A stretch of 64,000 nt of DNA, from assembly GCF_009826895.1 (NCBI RefSeq), contig NZ_WUMV01000003.1:186001-250000 (forward strand), written 5' to 3'. Source of the stretch: Stappia sediminis (GTDB taxonomy: Bacteria; Pseudomonadota; Alphaproteobacteria; Rhizobiales; Stappiaceae). The notes below the pieces were generated by a model, which had not been told where the DNA came from, did no database searches, and saw only the letters and a list, made by a program, of their open reading frames with translations. Positions 17,725 to 27,631 of this stretch are shown piece after piece (position 1 is the stretch's first letter; every line of letters starts with the position of its first letter). A program made the translations under genes and the position numbers.

Positions 17725-19611
17725 ATGCCGGATCTGAAATTCGATGTTGTCGTCGTCGGGGGCGGGCACGCCGGCTGCGAAGCCGCGGCTGCATCCGCAC
17801 GGCTTGGCGCGCGGACCGTGCTTGTCACACATTGCTTCGATACCATCGGCACCATGTCATGCAATCCGGCGATAGGCGGGCTCGGCAAAGGGCATTTGGT
17901 TCGCGAGATCGATGCGCTCGACGGCCTTATGGGCCGGGTCGCGGATAAAGCCGGTATCCAGTTTCGTTTGCTGAACCGCCGCAAGGGTCCGGCGGTCCGG
18001 GGCCCCAGGGCGCAGGCGGATCGAAAGCTTTATCGGGAGGCCATGCAGTTCGCCATCCGTGAGACCGGCAACCTTGCGTTCGTTGAGGGTGAGGCGGCGG
18101 AGTTCGTTATCGGGAATAATCAAATCGGAGCCGTAATTCTCGCCGACGGAAGCCGGATCGACTGCGGCGCGCTGGTCTTGACCACCGGCACGTTTCTGCG
18201 CGGCGTGATCCACATAGGTGACCGGCAAGTCCCGGCAGGCCGGGCGGACGAAGCACCGGCGTTGAAACTATCGGAATCCCTCCTGTCGGCAGGGTTTCAG
18301 TTGGGGCGTCTCAAGACGGGGACGCCGGCTCGTCTCGATGGCCGCTCGATCAATTGGAGCGTGCTTCAGGAACAGCCGGGCGACGATGAGCCCGAAGTCT
18401 TTTCCGCGCTCACAGCGGAAATCACGACACCGCAGGTATCGTGCCATATTACGCGCACGACCGAGAAAACTCACGCTATCATCCGTGAGAATATCCAGCG
18501 TTCGGCGATGCATAGCGGTAATATCTCGGGGCAGGGTCCGCGCTATTGTCCGTCGATCGAGGACAAGGTCGTCCGTTTCGCCGACCGCGACAGCCACCAG
18601 ATTTTCCTCGAGCCCGAAGGCCTGGACGATGTGACGATCTACCCGAACGGGATTTCGACATCGCTTCCGGAAGATATCCAGATAGGCTTTCTGAAGACGA
18701 TACCCGGTCTTGAGAACGTTGAGGTTCTGAAGCCCGGCTATGCGATCGAATACGACCACATAGATCCGCGTGAACTGAAGGGTACACTGGAAACGAAGCG
18801 CGTGGCGGGCCTATATCTTGCCGGACAGATCAACGGAACGACCGGTTACGAAGAAGCCGGCGGCCAGGGCATCGTTGCCGGGCTAAACGCCGCGCTCAAG
18901 GCTGGCGGCAGCGAGGAGATCGTATTCTCGCGCTCCGAGGGTTATATTGGCGTGATGATCGACGATCTCGTAACGCGCGGCATTTCCGAACCTTATCGGA
19001 TGTTTACCTCGCGTGCGGAATATCGCCTGTCGCTTCGCGCGGATAATGCGGATCAACGCCTGACACCGGTTGGTCTGAGGCTCGGATGTGTGTCGGACAA
19101 ACGTCGAGTCGCCTTCGAAACGAAAATGCACTCGCTGTCTGAGGTTGTCGAAAAACTGAAGACGTTGTCCATTACACCGAGCGAGGCGGCGCGCCAGGGA
19201 ATTGCCCTTAATCAGGATGGTATGCGGCGAACCGCGTTCGACCTCCTTTCCTATCCGGACGTATCGCTGGAGGATCTGCGGCGCTTGTGGCCTGAGGATA
19301 TGGCGAAATTGTCGGCTGGTGCGGCCAAACAGGCGGCGATTGAAGCGCTTTATGCCGTCTATATGAAGCGCCAGGCAGCCGATATCGCTGCCCTTGAGCG
19401 CGACGAGGCACTGGAGTTGCCTGAGGCGATCGAATACGCAGGGATCAAAGGTTTGTCGAACGAGGTTCGGCAGAAGCTCGAAAAGGTTCGCCCGCGAACG
19501 CTCGGTCAGGCCGCCCGCATCGATGGTGTAACGCCGGCCGCGTTGACCCTGCTTCTGGCGCATGTGCGCAAGCGGAGCGGACGAAGTGAGTCCGGGCGGA
19601 ATGTCGCGTGA
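17725..19611 (+). CDS. mnmG: tRNA uridine-5-carboxymethylaminomethyl modification enzyme MnmG (GidA)
   Basis: FAD-dependent partner of MnmE in wobble-uridine modification. The 628-residue protein has the dinucleotide-binding motif [21 protein letters not shown], the signature [23 protein letters not shown] with its conserved Cys, and a second conserved Cys in [15 protein letters not shown]. The later segment [21 protein letters not shown] is also diagnostic. The length is normal. Its last codon overlaps the rsmG start (GTGA), so the two are translationally coupled. Confidence 0.97.
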   Translation: MPDLKFDVVVVGGGHAGCEAAAASARLGARTVLVTHCFDTIGTMSCNPAIGGLGKGHLVREIDALDGLMGRVADKAGIQFRLLNRRKGPAVRGPRAQADRKLYREAMQFAIRETGNLAFVEGEAAEFVIGNNQIGAVILADGSRIDCGALVLTTGTFLRGVIHIGDRQVPAGRADEAPALKLSESLLSAGFQLGRLKTGTPARLDGRSINWSVLQEQPGDDEPEVFSALTAEITTPQVSCHITRTTEKTHAIIRENIQRSAMHSGNISGQGPRYCPSIEDKVVRFADRDSHQIFLEPEGLDDVTIYPNGISTSLPEDIQIGFLKTIPGLENVEVLKPGYAIEYDHIDPRELKGTLETKRVAGLYLAGQINGTTGYEEAGGQGIVAGLNAALKAGGSEEIVFSRSEGYIGVMIDDLVTRGISEPYRMFTSRAEYRLSLRADNADQRLTPVGLRLGCVSDKRRVAFETKMHSLSEVVEKLKTLSITPSEAARQGIALNQDGMRRTAFDLLSYPDVSLEDLRRLWPEDMAKLSAGAAKQAAIEALYAVYMKRQAADIAALERDEALELPEAIEYAGIKGLSNEVRQKLEKVRPRTLGQAARIDGVTPAALTLLLAHVRKRSGRSESGRNVA

Positions 19612-20345
19612 GCGGTAAAGGCTACATCAAGCGTCCGACGGGCAATACTGTCTCGTCTGGCGCTTCCGCAAAGCCGGAACTCCGGCCTGATTCTCCTGCC
19701 GCACTTGCCGATGTCGCCGCCGTTTCACGTGAAACAGTTGATCGCCTGAAGATCTATGTCGACCTCCTGAAGCGCTGGCAGCCGGCGCAGAACCTTGTCG
19801 CTCCCTCGACTCTCGGTGAAATCTGGAGTCGCCATGTGGCGGATTCCCTCCAGCCACACTTCCTTCTGCCAAAAGCGCGAAGGTGGGTGGACTTCGGCAG
19901 TGGGGCCGGCTTTCCGGGCCTTGTCACAGCCATATTGCTGATGGAAGCGGAAGGATCCGAGGGTGTGGAGCCGATCGTTCATCTCCTGGAAAGCAACCAG
20001 CGCAAGGCGGCTTTCCTCAGAACCGTGATCCGCGATACGGGTTGTCCGGCGAAAGTTCATGCGAAACGCATCGAAGATGTTCTGGCGGACTGGAGCGAAT
20101 CCGTCGATGCTGTCTCCGCGCGGGCTTTGGCGTCTTTGAGCGTACTTTGTGGCTTCGCGCATCCCCTTGTCGAGAAAGGCGCAATTGCGATTTTCCACAA
20201 AGGAAAAAATTTCCGCGAAGAGATTATCGAAGCTTCTCACGCTTGGGAGCTTGATCTGGTAGAAAAGAAGAGTCTCGTAGATCCGGACAGCCGGTTGTTG
20301 ATCATTTCGCGAATATCGGCGCGTTCAGGGACAGGGAAAGGTTGA
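19608..20345 (+). CDS. rsmG: 16S rRNA (guanine-527 N7)-methyltransferase RsmG (GidB)
   Basis: SAM-dependent methyltransferase acting on G527 of 16S rRNA. The SAM-binding glycines are in [14 protein letters not shown], and the conserved late segment [20 protein letters not shown] is present. From the GTG at 19608, which overlaps the mnmG stop, the product is 245 residues, about 35 longer than usual. A start nearer the [13 protein letters not shown] segment cannot be excluded. The DNA encoding VSRETV contains parS-like site 4. Confidence 0.93.
   Translation: MSGKGYIKRPTGNTVSSGASAKPELRPDSPAALADVAAVSRETVDRLKIYVDLLKRWQPAQNLVAPSTLGEIWSRHVADSLQPHFLLPKARRWVDFGSGAGFPGLVTAILLMEAEGSEGVEPIVHLLESNQRKAAFLRTVIRDTGCPAKVHAKRIEDVLADWSESVDAVSARALASLSVLCGFAHPLVEKGAIAIFHKGKNFREEIIEASHAWELDLVEKKSLVDPDSRLLIISRISARSGTGKG
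19721..19736. promoter_or_regulatory. parS-like site 4, inside rsmG coding sequence
   Basis: CGTTTCACGTGAAACA matches the parS consensus at 15 of 16 positions. It is read in frame as Val-Ser-Arg-Glu-Thr near the N-terminus of RsmG, so the DNA serves both as codons and as a ParB site. Confidence 0.82.
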
Positions 20346-20351
20346 TCTCGC

Positions 20352-21176
20352 ATGAGCATGCTTCCTCGTTCTCCGCGCGTTCTGGCGCTGGCCAATCAGA
20401 AGGGCGGTGTCGGCAAGACGACCACGGCCATCAATCTCGGCACGGCGCTGGCCGCGATCGGAGAACGCGTCCTGGTGATCGATCTCGATCCGCAGGGCAA
20501 TGCCTCGACAGGGCTTGGTATCGAGCGCAACCGCAGAAATCTCTCGACTTATGATGTGCTGTCGGGTGATTGCAGTCTGGGCGAAGCCATCCAGGATACG
20601 GCCGTGCCGCGTCTTTGGGTCGCGCCGTCGACGATGGACCTTCTGGGTATCGAGCTGGAGATAGCCTCCAGACAGGACCGGGCCTATCGTCTCAGAAGCG
20701 CGATTTCAGGGCTGGCGAGGGATATCGGGCGCGGTATGCCGGAATTCACCTATGTGCTCGTCGATTGTCCGCCATCGCTCAATCTTCTGACGATCAACGC
20801 CCTGTCCGCCTCGCATTCGATCCTCGTGCCCCTTCAGTGCGAGTTTTTTGCTCTTGAAGGCCTGAGCCAGCTCCTGAGCACGGTTGAGCAGGTGAAGGCG
20901 TCGCTGAACCCCGAACTCAACATTCACGGCATTGTCCTGACGATGTACGACAGCCGCAACAATCTGTCGGCGCAGGTTGTCGAGGATGTACGCGAGACGA
21001 TGGGAGATGCGGTCTACGAGACGGTTATCCCGCGCAATGTCCGGGTTTCCGAGGCGCCGTCTTATGGTAAACCGGCACTGCTTTATGATCTGAAGTGCGC
21101 GGGAAGTCAGGCTTACCTTCGCCTGGCGTCGGAGATCATCCAACGCGAGCGCAATCTGCGAACGGTCGCAGCCTGA
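20352..21176 (+). CDS. parA: Chromosome partitioning ATPase ParA
   Basis: Deviant Walker-type ATPase that moves ParB-parS complexes during origin segregation. The 274-residue protein has the KGGVGKTTTAINLG motif (Lys17, Lys22), the IDLDPQGNASTGLGI switch segment and the VLVDCPPSLNLLTINAL Walker B region. There is no N-terminal HTH, as in chromosomal ParA/Soj. It begins 6 bp after rsmG and is followed by parB 155 bp later, the standard gid-par arrangement near the origin. Confidence 0.97.
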   Translation: MSMLPRSPRVLALANQKGGVGKTTTAINLGTALAAIGERVLVIDLDPQGNASTGLGIERNRRNLSTYDVLSGDCSLGEAIQDTAVPRLWVAPSTMDLLGIELEIASRQDRAYRLRSAISGLARDIGRGMPEFTYVLVDCPPSLNLLTINALSASHSILVPLQCEFFALEGLSQLLSTVEQVKASLNPELNIHGIVLTMYDSRNNLSAQVVEDVRETMGDAVYETVIPRNVRVSEAPSYGKPALLYDLKCAGSQAYLRLASEIIQRERNLRTVAA

Positions 21177-21331
21177 ACGCGGCAATCCGGGCTCGCTACG
21201 GTATCGGAACCAAATTAGGCCGTAGTCGCGGGTTATCTGCAATCGTGTCGGGGAAGCATAAGCGATTCGGGCACGAAATATTCGGTGAACTGGTCCGGTA
21301 ATGTGGCGGACGATCTGGCGAGCGTGAAGAC

Positions 21332-22231
21332 ATGAAAGAGAATGACACTGCAGGCGGGCGCAAGCGTCTTGGCCGCGGGCTGGCGGCGCTGATCGGCGAA
21401 GCGAGCAACGAGCCGCCGGTTGAACCCCATCGCCCGCGCGATACGAAGAAGGTGCCGATCGAGCATCTGACGGCCAACCCGCGCAATCCGCGAAAGAATT
21501 TCTCCGAGCGGGATTTGTCGGAGTTGACCGAGTCCGTACGTGAAAAAGGCGTGGTGCAGCCGCTTCTCGTTCGCCCGGTTCCGGGCCGGGAAGATGCATT
21601 CGAGATTATCGCCGGCGAACGGCGCTGGCGGGCGGCGCAAAAGGCCGGCCTGCACGAGCTTCCCGTGGTCGTTCGCGATGTCACGGATCAGGAAGCCCTT
21701 GAACTCGCGATCATCGAGAATGTTCAGCGGGCGGACCTGAACCCGATCGAGGAAGCCCTCGGATACGACCAGCTGGTCGACGAGTTTTCCTACAGCCAAA
21801 GCGAGTTGGCCAAGGTCATCGGCAAGAGTCGCAGCCACGTTGCCAACACGCTCCGGCTTTTGAAACTTCCGAACTCGGTGAAGGACTACCTGGCCGAAGG
21901 GCTTCTGACGGCCGGGCATGCGCGTGCGCTGATCACGGCGGAAGATCCCGCCGCCCTTGCCGAGCTTATCGTCGAGCGGGGCCTGAACGTGCGGGATGCG
22001 GAAAAGCTTGCGCAGGATCCCGATGCCCTGACCAAGGCCAAGGGCAATCGCGCGCCGAAACCGGATAAGGATGCCGATACGAAGGCGCTGGAAAAGCGGC
22101 TGACGGACGGTCTCGGGCTCAAGGTCGCGATCGCTCACAAGACGGACAAGGGCACCGGTGAGCTGAAGATCAAGTACAAGTCGGTGGAGCAGCTTGACGA
22201 GCTTTGCCGGATATTGGGCGTTCAAAGCTGA
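21332..22231 (+). CDS. parB: Chromosome partitioning protein ParB
   Basis: parS-binding CTPase that spreads from parS to build the segregation complex. The 299-residue protein has the ParB N-terminal domain with the nucleotide motif AGERRWRAAQKAG, the arginine-rich NPRNPRKNF segment, the IIENVQRADLNPIEEA box, and the HTH around SQSELAKVIGKSRSHVANTLRLLKL. A C-terminal dimerisation helix region (GELKIKYKSVEQLDELCRIL) follows. Its own binding sites lie 1.6 to 6 kb upstream. Confidence 0.97.
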   Translation: MKENDTAGGRKRLGRGLAALIGEASNEPPVEPHRPRDTKKVPIEHLTANPRNPRKNFSERDLSELTESVREKGVVQPLLVRPVPGREDAFEIIAGERRWRAAQKAGLHELPVVVRDVTDQEALELAIIENVQRADLNPIEEALGYDQLVDEFSYSQSELAKVIGKSRSHVANTLRLLKLPNSVKDYLAEGLLTAGHARALITAEDPAALAELIVERGLNVRDAEKLAQDPDALTKAKGNRAPKPDKDADTKALEKRLTDGLGLKVAIAHKTDKGTGELKIKYKSVEQLDELCRILGVQS

Positions 22232-22256
22232 ATTGGTAGTTATATCAATAGCTTGT

Positions 22257-23297
22257 CTATCTTCTCCCGCGGCGCGCGCGTGAAACGCGGCCAAGCGTCA
22301 GGAAAACGTCCGAAACCAGCGCCGGGCCGAGATTCTGATTGAGCCTCGCCTCGCGCACCGTTTGTCCCAGCCTGTCGATTGCCTTTTCCAGGTCCTCGCG
22401 GTTCCAGAGGCCGATTTCGCGGGCCACCGTATCGCGCCTGCGGAAAAAGATCGGCGGGCTGCATTGGTTGACGATCTGCGCGGCGGGCGCGCCCTTGTCG
22501 TAGAGGCCGCGCAAGCGATGCAACAGCTGGAAATGGCGAAGCGCGTTATTGGCGATGATATCGGGCTTCTGTCCGGTTTCCTCCAGCCGTTCGATACCGT
22601 GATCGATCGTTTCCAGATCGCCGGTCGCAACCGCATCCACCAATTCGTCGACGACGAAGGCCGAGGCGTCCCCGATCACCGCGTCGACATCGCCCGTCTC
22701 GATTCTTTCCTTGCCGTAGGCGTAAAGGCAGAGTTTGCGAATTTCGCCCCGGCTGGCGAGCCGGTCCGCGCCCAGGTGCTCCTGAAGGGCCTGTCTCGCT
22801 TCGCGTGAGATCGTCAGGCCGAAGTGGCGCACTTCCTCTTCGATAAGGCGTTCGACATCGCGCACTCCGTCCGCGTAGCAGGGGATCGCCACTGCCTTCT
22901 TGTCGCTTTCGAAGCGTTTGCGAAGTCCGGTCCCTTTTTTTAGATCGCCGGCTTCGATGACGATTAGCGCCATTTCGCCGCTTTGCTTCAGGAGCGGATC
23001 GACTGCGGGGGCGAGATTTTTCGAGCCGCCGTCCTTCACCCAGACCACCCTTCGTCCGCCAAAGAGCGGGATGGTCAGCGCCTCGTCGATCAGCCTTGTG
23101 GGATCCGCGGAAATGTCCGCAGCATCCAGCTTCACAAGCGAAAACGGATCATCGTTGTCAGCCGTCGCCTGGGCAACGAGCTTCTGCGCCCGTTCGCTGA
23201 CAAGCCCCGTGTCGGGCCCGTAGATAAGAACCAGACTGACCCCTTCCGGCGGGTGGGCGAGAAAGCGGTCGATCTCCTGGGCTTTAAGCGCGACCAT
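22257..23297 (-). CDS. holA: DNA polymerase III delta subunit HolA
   Basis: Clamp-loader subunit that opens the beta sliding clamp. The 346-residue protein shows the family N-terminus (VLIYGPDTGLVSERAQKLV), the RRVVWVKDG segment and the late KPDIIANNALRHFQLLHRLRGL region. It is convergent with parB, separated by 25 bp, and lies downstream of lptE and leuS on the minus strand, an arrangement common in alphaproteobacteria. Confidence 0.94.
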   Translation of the reverse strand: MVALKAQEIDRFLAHPPEGVSLVLIYGPDTGLVSERAQKLVAQATADNDDPFSLVKLDAADISADPTRLIDEALTIPLFGGRRVVWVKDGGSKNLAPAVDPLLKQSGEMALIVIEAGDLKKGTGLRKRFESDKKAVAIPCYADGVRDVERLIEEEVRHFGLTISREARQALQEHLGADRLASRGEIRKLCLYAYGKERIETGDVDAVIGDASAFVVDELVDAVATGDLETIDHGIERLEETGQKPDIIANNALRHFQLLHRLRGLYDKGAPAAQIVNQCSPPIFFRRRDTVAREIGLWNREDLEKAIDRLGQTVREARLNQNLGPALVSDVFLTLGRVSRARRGRR

Positions 23298-23326
23298 TTC
23301 CCGTTGGAACCCCGCTGGATTGGGTT

Positions 23327-23905
23327 TCAGCCTTGCTTTTGCTCGGTGAAATAGCCGGCAAGCCGTGTCTGGATGTCGCCCGCGATTACCTTGGCGGCAC
23401 GGTCGTCCGCGTCTCTTTCGGCGCGAAGGTTTGCGAAACGCTGGCTGGAAAAGTCGTAGCTCGCGGTCGCGAAGGCGCGTCCTGTCGTCAGCGTGCGGTC
23501 GGTTTCATATTCCGACAGCACGAAGGATGCGTTTAGCGTGACCGAATAGGAGGCCGGCACGTCCTTGAGGCGTTGCACGCCAACCGCGTTTCGCTGCCGG
23601 TCGAGGATAACCCGCAGCCGGTAACGCGGCGCTTCGCCGCGTCCCCCGCGCCGGAAGCCGAACAACATCTCGTTGCGCAGCACCTGCCCGATGCGCTTCA
23701 GGTCTTCGGTATTGGTGCTGTCGATCCGCTCGATCTCTATGGCCGCAAGGTCGCTTGCGACCGGTGACTGCGAACCGACGGACCATGTTCCGTAAAGCGG
23801 CTGCACCCGGCAGCCCGCCAGCGCGAGGCCGGTTGCACCGAGGATGAGGCTCACGGACCGCCGACGCGACGGATCGAAGGAGCGGTCTCGCTTAGATGAC
23901 GACAT
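23327..23905 (-). CDS. lptE: LPS-assembly lipoprotein LptE
   Basis: Outer-membrane lipoprotein that plugs LptD during lipopolysaccharide export. The 192-residue precursor has a basic, Arg-rich N-terminus, a hydrophobic segment and the lipobox LALAGC, so the mature protein would start at the Cys at about residue 32. The family's weak conservation limits direct recognition, but the RVQPLYG segment right after the lipid Cys and the position between leuS and holA are characteristic. The start overlaps the leuS stop by 14 bp. Confidence 0.88.
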   Translation of the reverse strand: MSSSKRDRSFDPSRRRSVSLILGATGLALAGCRVQPLYGTWSVGSQSPVASDLAAIEIERIDSTNTEDLKRIGQVLRNEMLFGFRRGGRGEAPRYRLRVILDRQRNAVGVQRLKDVPASYSVTLNASFVLSEYETDRTLTTGRAFATASYDFSSQRFANLRAERDADDRAAKVIAGDIQTRLAGYFTEQKQG

Positions 23906-26504
23906 TGACGATCCTTGCTGGCACGACGATGACCTTTCTTGGCGGCTTGCCGTCGAGGAGACGGGCGACCGCGTCGAGCGACAGAGTAGCCGCTTCGATC
24001 TCCTCTTTGGAAGCCTCTCTTGCCACCGTCACGTCGGCGCGTTTCTTTCCGTTCACCTGCACCGGCAAGGTGATCGTGTCTTCCACAAGCAGGCTTTCGT
24101 CGACCTCGGGCCAGCCGGATGTTGAAAGCAGACCTTCGCCGCCAAGCGTTTCCCAGCAGCTTTCGGCAAGATGGGGCGTCATTGGCGCCATCATCCGCAC
24201 TAGGTATTCCGCGCCTTCGCGAACGGCATAGGACAGATCCACCGGCGGGTCTTGCTGCTGCTGCGCCTTGGCAAGCGTGTTGACGAGTTCGTAGAGCCGT
24301 GCGACCGCGCGGTTGAAGGCAAGCTTCTCGATATCGTCGGAAACGGCCTTCAGCGTCTTGTGCGTCGCGCGCCGGATCTCCATTGCCGCATCGCTGAAGT
24401 TAGCCGGCTTGTTAGTTGCCGCCGGCATCTTATCAACGATCTCTCCCGTCATCCGCCAGACGCGCTGGACGAAGCGCCAGGCGCCCTGCACGCCGTCTTC
24501 CGTCCACTCCACGTCGCGCTCGGGCGGGCTGTCGGAAAGCATGAACCAGCGTGCTGTGTCGGCGCCGTAGGTCTCGATGATGTCCGTCGGGTCGACCGTA
24601 TTCTTCTTCGACTTCGACATCTTCTCGATTGGGCCGACGGTCACTTCCGATCCGTCTTTTTCAAGGAAGGCATGGCGCTTGCCGTCACGCTCCTCCACCC
24701 GGACTTCGGCCGGTGATATCCAGGCGCCGTCGGCACCCTTGTAGGTTTCATGGGTGACCATGCCTTGCGTGAACAGGCCCTTGAAAGGCTCGGTCACGCC
24801 GAGATGCCCCGTCTTTTTCATCGCGCGTGCGAAAAAGCGGGAATAGAGGAGGTGCAGGATCGCATGCTCGATACCGCCGATGTACTGGTCGACGGGCAGC
24901 CAGGCATCGGCGGCTTCCTTGTCCGTCGGCTCGTTGTTCCGCGGGTCGGTGAAGCGCGCGAAATACCAGGACGAGTCTACGAAAGTGTCCATCGTGTCCG
25001 TTTCTCGCACGGCGTCCTTGCCGCATTTCGGGCAGGCGACATGCTTCCACGTCGGGTGCCGGTCGAGCGGATTGCCCGGCTTGTCGAAGTTGATATCGTC
25101 GGGAAGCTTAACCGGCAAACTATCCTTCGGCACCGGCAGCGTTCCGCAGGCCTCGCAATGGATCACGGGGATCGGGCAGCCCCAGTAGCGCTGGCGGGAA
25201 ATGCCCCAGTCACGCAATCTAAAGTTGACCTCACGCACGCCTTGCGGATTGTTGCCGACGGTCTGCGCCTCAAGCCGTTTCGCGATCGCCTCCTTCGCGT
25301 CCGGCACGTTCATGCCGTCCATGAAGTCGGAATTGAAGATCGTGCCGTCGCCGACATAGGCCTCGTCGCCGATTTCGAAGGCCGCCGGGTCGGCGTCCTT
25401 CGGCAGGACCACGGGCTTGACCGGCAGGCCGTATTTGCGCGCGAAGTCGAGGTCGCGCTGATCGTGCGCCGGGCAGGCGAAGATCGCGCCCGTGCCGTAT
25501 CCCATCAGGATGAAATTGGCGACATAGACCGGAAGTTCGATGGTCTCGTCGAGCGGATGCTTCACCTTCAGGCCGGTGTCGTAACCGCGCTTTTCGGCCT
25601 TTTCGATAGCTTCTTCGGAGGTGCCAAGGTGGTGGCACTCCTCGATGAAGGCGGCAAGCTCCGGATCCTTCTCGGCAAGGGCCAGCGAAATCGGGTGGTC
25701 CGGCGAAAGTCCCATGAAGGACGCGCCGTAGAGCGTGTCGGGCCGCGTGGTGAAGATTTCCAGCGCCGTTTCGCCGGAAGGCGCGGGCGAGACGAACTCG
25801 AAGGTTATGCGCAAGCCTTCAGAACGGCCGATCCAGTTGCGCTGCATGAGGCGCACCTTGTCCGGCCAGCGGTCCAGCGTGTCGATGGCTTCAAGAAGCT
25901 CCTCGGCATAGTCGGTGATGCGCAGGAACCACTGCGTCAGCTCGCGCTGCTCGACCACCGCGCCGGAGCGCCAGCCGCGCCCGTCGATCACCTGCTCGTT
26001 GGCAAGCACGGTCATGTCGACCGGGTCCCAGTTCACCTTCGACTTGCGCCGGTCGACGAGGCCCGCCTCCAGGAAGTCCAGGAACAGGCGCTGCTGCTGC
26101 GCATAATACTCCGGATCGCAGGTGGCGAACTCGCGGCTCCAGTCCAGCGAAAGTCCCATGATCTTGAGCTGGCCGCGCATGGTGGCGATGTTTTCGTAGG
26201 TCCAGTCCTTGGGGTGGACCTTGTTCTGCATGGCCGCGTTTTCGGCCGGCATGCCGAAGGCGTCCCAGCCCATGGGGTGCAGCACGTTGAAGCCGCGCGC
26301 GCGCTTGTAGCGCGCCACCACGTCGCCCATGGTGTAGTTGCGTACGTGGCCCATGTGGATGCGGCCCGATGGGTAGGGAAACATCTCTAGCACGTAGTAT
26401 TTCGGCTGCGGATCGTCGTTCCGCGTAACGAAGACCTGATTTTCGTCCCAGACTTTTTGCCAGCGCGCTTCCGCTTCGCGGGCGTTGTAACGTTCCGTCG
26501 CCAT
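23892..26504 (-). CDS. leuS: Leucyl-tRNA synthetase LeuS
   Basis: Class I aminoacyl-tRNA synthetase charging tRNA-Leu. The 870-residue protein begins [16 protein letters not shown]; the class I HIGH motif appears as HMGH in [20 protein letters not shown], and the KMSKS loop as [14 protein letters not shown]. The CP1 editing domain is present (for example, [14 protein letters not shown]). The ATG at 26504 is the family-consistent start; a much longer open frame upstream is spurious antisense of yggS. It is the first gene of the leuS-lptE-holA series. Confidence 0.97.
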   Translation of the reverse strand: MATERYNAREAEARWQKVWDENQVFVTRNDDPQPKYYVLEMFPYPSGRIHMGHVRNYTMGDVVARYKRARGFNVLHPMGWDAFGMPAENAAMQNKVHPKDWTYENIATMRGQLKIMGLSLDWSREFATCDPEYYAQQQRLFLDFLEAGLVDRRKSKVNWDPVDMTVLANEQVIDGRGWRSGAVVEQRELTQWFLRITDYAEELLEAIDTLDRWPDKVRLMQRNWIGRSEGLRITFEFVSPAPSGETALEIFTTRPDTLYGASFMGLSPDHPISLALAEKDPELAAFIEECHHLGTSEEAIEKAEKRGYDTGLKVKHPLDETIELPVYVANFILMGYGTGAIFACPAHDQRDLDFARKYGLPVKPVVLPKDADPAAFEIGDEAYVGDGTIFNSDFMDGMNVPDAKEAIAKRLEAQTVGNNPQGVREVNFRLRDWGISRQRYWGCPIPVIHCEACGTLPVPKDSLPVKLPDDINFDKPGNPLDRHPTWKHVACPKCGKDAVRETDTMDTFVDSSWYFARFTDPRNNEPTDKEAADAWLPVDQYIGGIEHAILHLLYSRFFARAMKKTGHLGVTEPFKGLFTQGMVTHETYKGADGAWISPAEVRVEERDGKRHAFLEKDGSEVTVGPIEKMSKSKKNTVDPTDIIETYGADTARWFMLSDSPPERDVEWTEDGVQGAWRFVQRVWRMTGEIVDKMPAATNKPANFSDAAMEIRRATHKTLKAVSDDIEKLAFNRAVARLYELVNTLAKAQQQQDPPVDLSYAVREGAEYLVRMMAPMTPHLAESCWETLGGEGLLSTSGWPEVDESLLVEDTITLPVQVNGKKRADVTVAREASKEEIEAATLSLDAVARLLDGKPPRKVIVVPARIVNVVI

Positions 26505-26675
26505 CGATTTCGCCGTTCCAGATTTTCTTGTTCGTTCGAACAGGATAGCTTTGCGCGGACTGTCACCAGAAATAGCCGCGCCGGTCAACCGCGAACACGC
26601 GGAATTCGCGAGCTCCGGTTGCCGTCCGTTCGACAAGCGTCTACCTATCCGCAAAAGCACGGGACCGGAATATCC

Positions 26676-27353
26676 ATGAGCGAAACCGCAGCCGACCGCC
26701 TCTCCGAAATATGGGCCAGGATCGCCGCCGCCGAAAAGGAAGCGCGCAGGACGCCGGGCTCGGTGGAGCTTGTGGCGGTCTCCAAGACCTTCGAGGCGGA
26801 AGATATCCGCCCGGTGATCGAGGCGGGCCAGAACGTCTTCGGCGAAAATCGCGTCCAGGAGGCGCAGAAGAAGTGGCCGGGCCTGAAGGCCGACTATCCG
26901 GATGTGGAACTGCACCTGATCGGCCCCTTGCAGTCCAACAAGGCGAAGGATGCGGTGGAGCTTTTCGACGCGATCCATTCGATCGACCGGGAAAAGATCG
27001 CCCGCGCGGTCAAGGACGAGATGGAGAAGCAAGACAAGCGTCTGCGGCTTTTCATCCAGGTCAACACGGGCGAGGAGCCGCAGAAGGCCGGCGTCATGCC
27101 CGGTGAGGTCGATGATTTCGTGAAGTTTTGCCGGAACGATCTCGGCCTTTCGGTCGAGGGCCTCATGGCGATCCCGCCGTTCGAGGAGGCGCCGGGCCCT
27201 CATTTCGCTCTTCTGCAGAAGATGGCCGACCGTAACGGTCTTCTCGGCCTTTCCATGGGCATGTCGGGCGACTTCGAAACGGCGATTTCGTTCGGCGCGA
27301 CGCATGTGCGGGTCGGCTCGGCGATTTTCGGCGCGCGGGATTATTCGGGCTGA
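26676..27353 (+). CDS. YggS-type PLP homeostasis protein
   Basis: 225-residue member of the YggS/PROSC family, a fold-type III PLP-binding protein without known catalysis that buffers cellular pyridoxal phosphate. The PLP Lys is in [15 protein letters not shown], followed by [23 protein letters not shown] and the C-terminal [27 protein letters not shown] phosphate-binding segment. The start ATG at 26676 has GGGACCGGA upstream. It is divergent from leuS, with 171 bp between them. Confidence 0.93.
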   Translation: MSETAADRLSEIWARIAAAEKEARRTPGSVELVAVSKTFEAEDIRPVIEAGQNVFGENRVQEAQKKWPGLKADYPDVELHLIGPLQSNKAKDAVELFDAIHSIDREKIARAVKDEMEKQDKRLRLFIQVNTGEEPQKAGVMPGEVDDFVKFCRNDLGLSVEGLMAIPPFEEAPGPHFALLQKMADRNGLLGLSMGMSGDFETAISFGATHVRVGSAIFGARDYSG

Positions 27354-27384
27354 CCCTGCAAGCCGGCGATTGGCGCGGAATTCC

Positions 27385-27413
27385 TTGACTCCTCCCCCGT
27401 TCCCGCTTATCAC
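27385..27413 (+). promoter_or_regulatory. Candidate sigma-70 promoter upstream of ffh
   Basis: TTGACT at 27385-27390 and TATCAC at 27408-27413 with a 17-bp spacer, 32 bp after yggS. Transcription would start near 27420, about 210 bp before ffh and about 105 bp before the terminator-like hairpin at 27494-27527. Confidence 0.45.
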
Positions 27414-27493
27414 CCCGGCACTCCTTGACAGGATGCGACATTGCGATCCGCCGCCCGGGCCCCGAAAAGGTATAAAGAGAGCCCGGAGGTTAC

Positions 27494-27527
27494 CACCCGA
27501 CAGCGCGTTGCGCCCTCGGGTGTTTTT
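27494..27527 (+). terminator. Terminator-like hairpin in the ffh leader
   Basis: CACCCGA (27494-27500) pairs with TCGGGTG (27516-27522); inside it GCGC pairs with GCGC around a GTT loop, and the outer stem is followed by TTTTT. It may terminate yggS or a short leader RNA started at about 27420, or act as an attenuator for ffh. Confidence 0.6.
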
Positions 27528-27631
27528 CTGCTTTGCGCGGTCGCTGGCGTTTTTCGCCGTCATGCCTATCTGGAGGGGATGAAAGTGCCGCAAGCGCTTG
27601 AATCTCGATACCCAATCCTGAAAGGGCCACC

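Noticed and set aside
24750-26390. 546-codon plus-strand frame over leuS
   Set aside because: Antisense shadow of leuS, whose catalytic motifs are intact on the other strand.
27420-27527. 4.5S (SRP) RNA gene in the ffh leader
   Set aside because: The conserved SRP RNA tetraloop/symmetric-loop sequence (ggaaggaagcagcc-type) is absent.
26505-27593. N-terminal extension of leuS to 1233 codons
   Set aside because: The extra 363 codons are antisense to yggS and the family start is at 26504.
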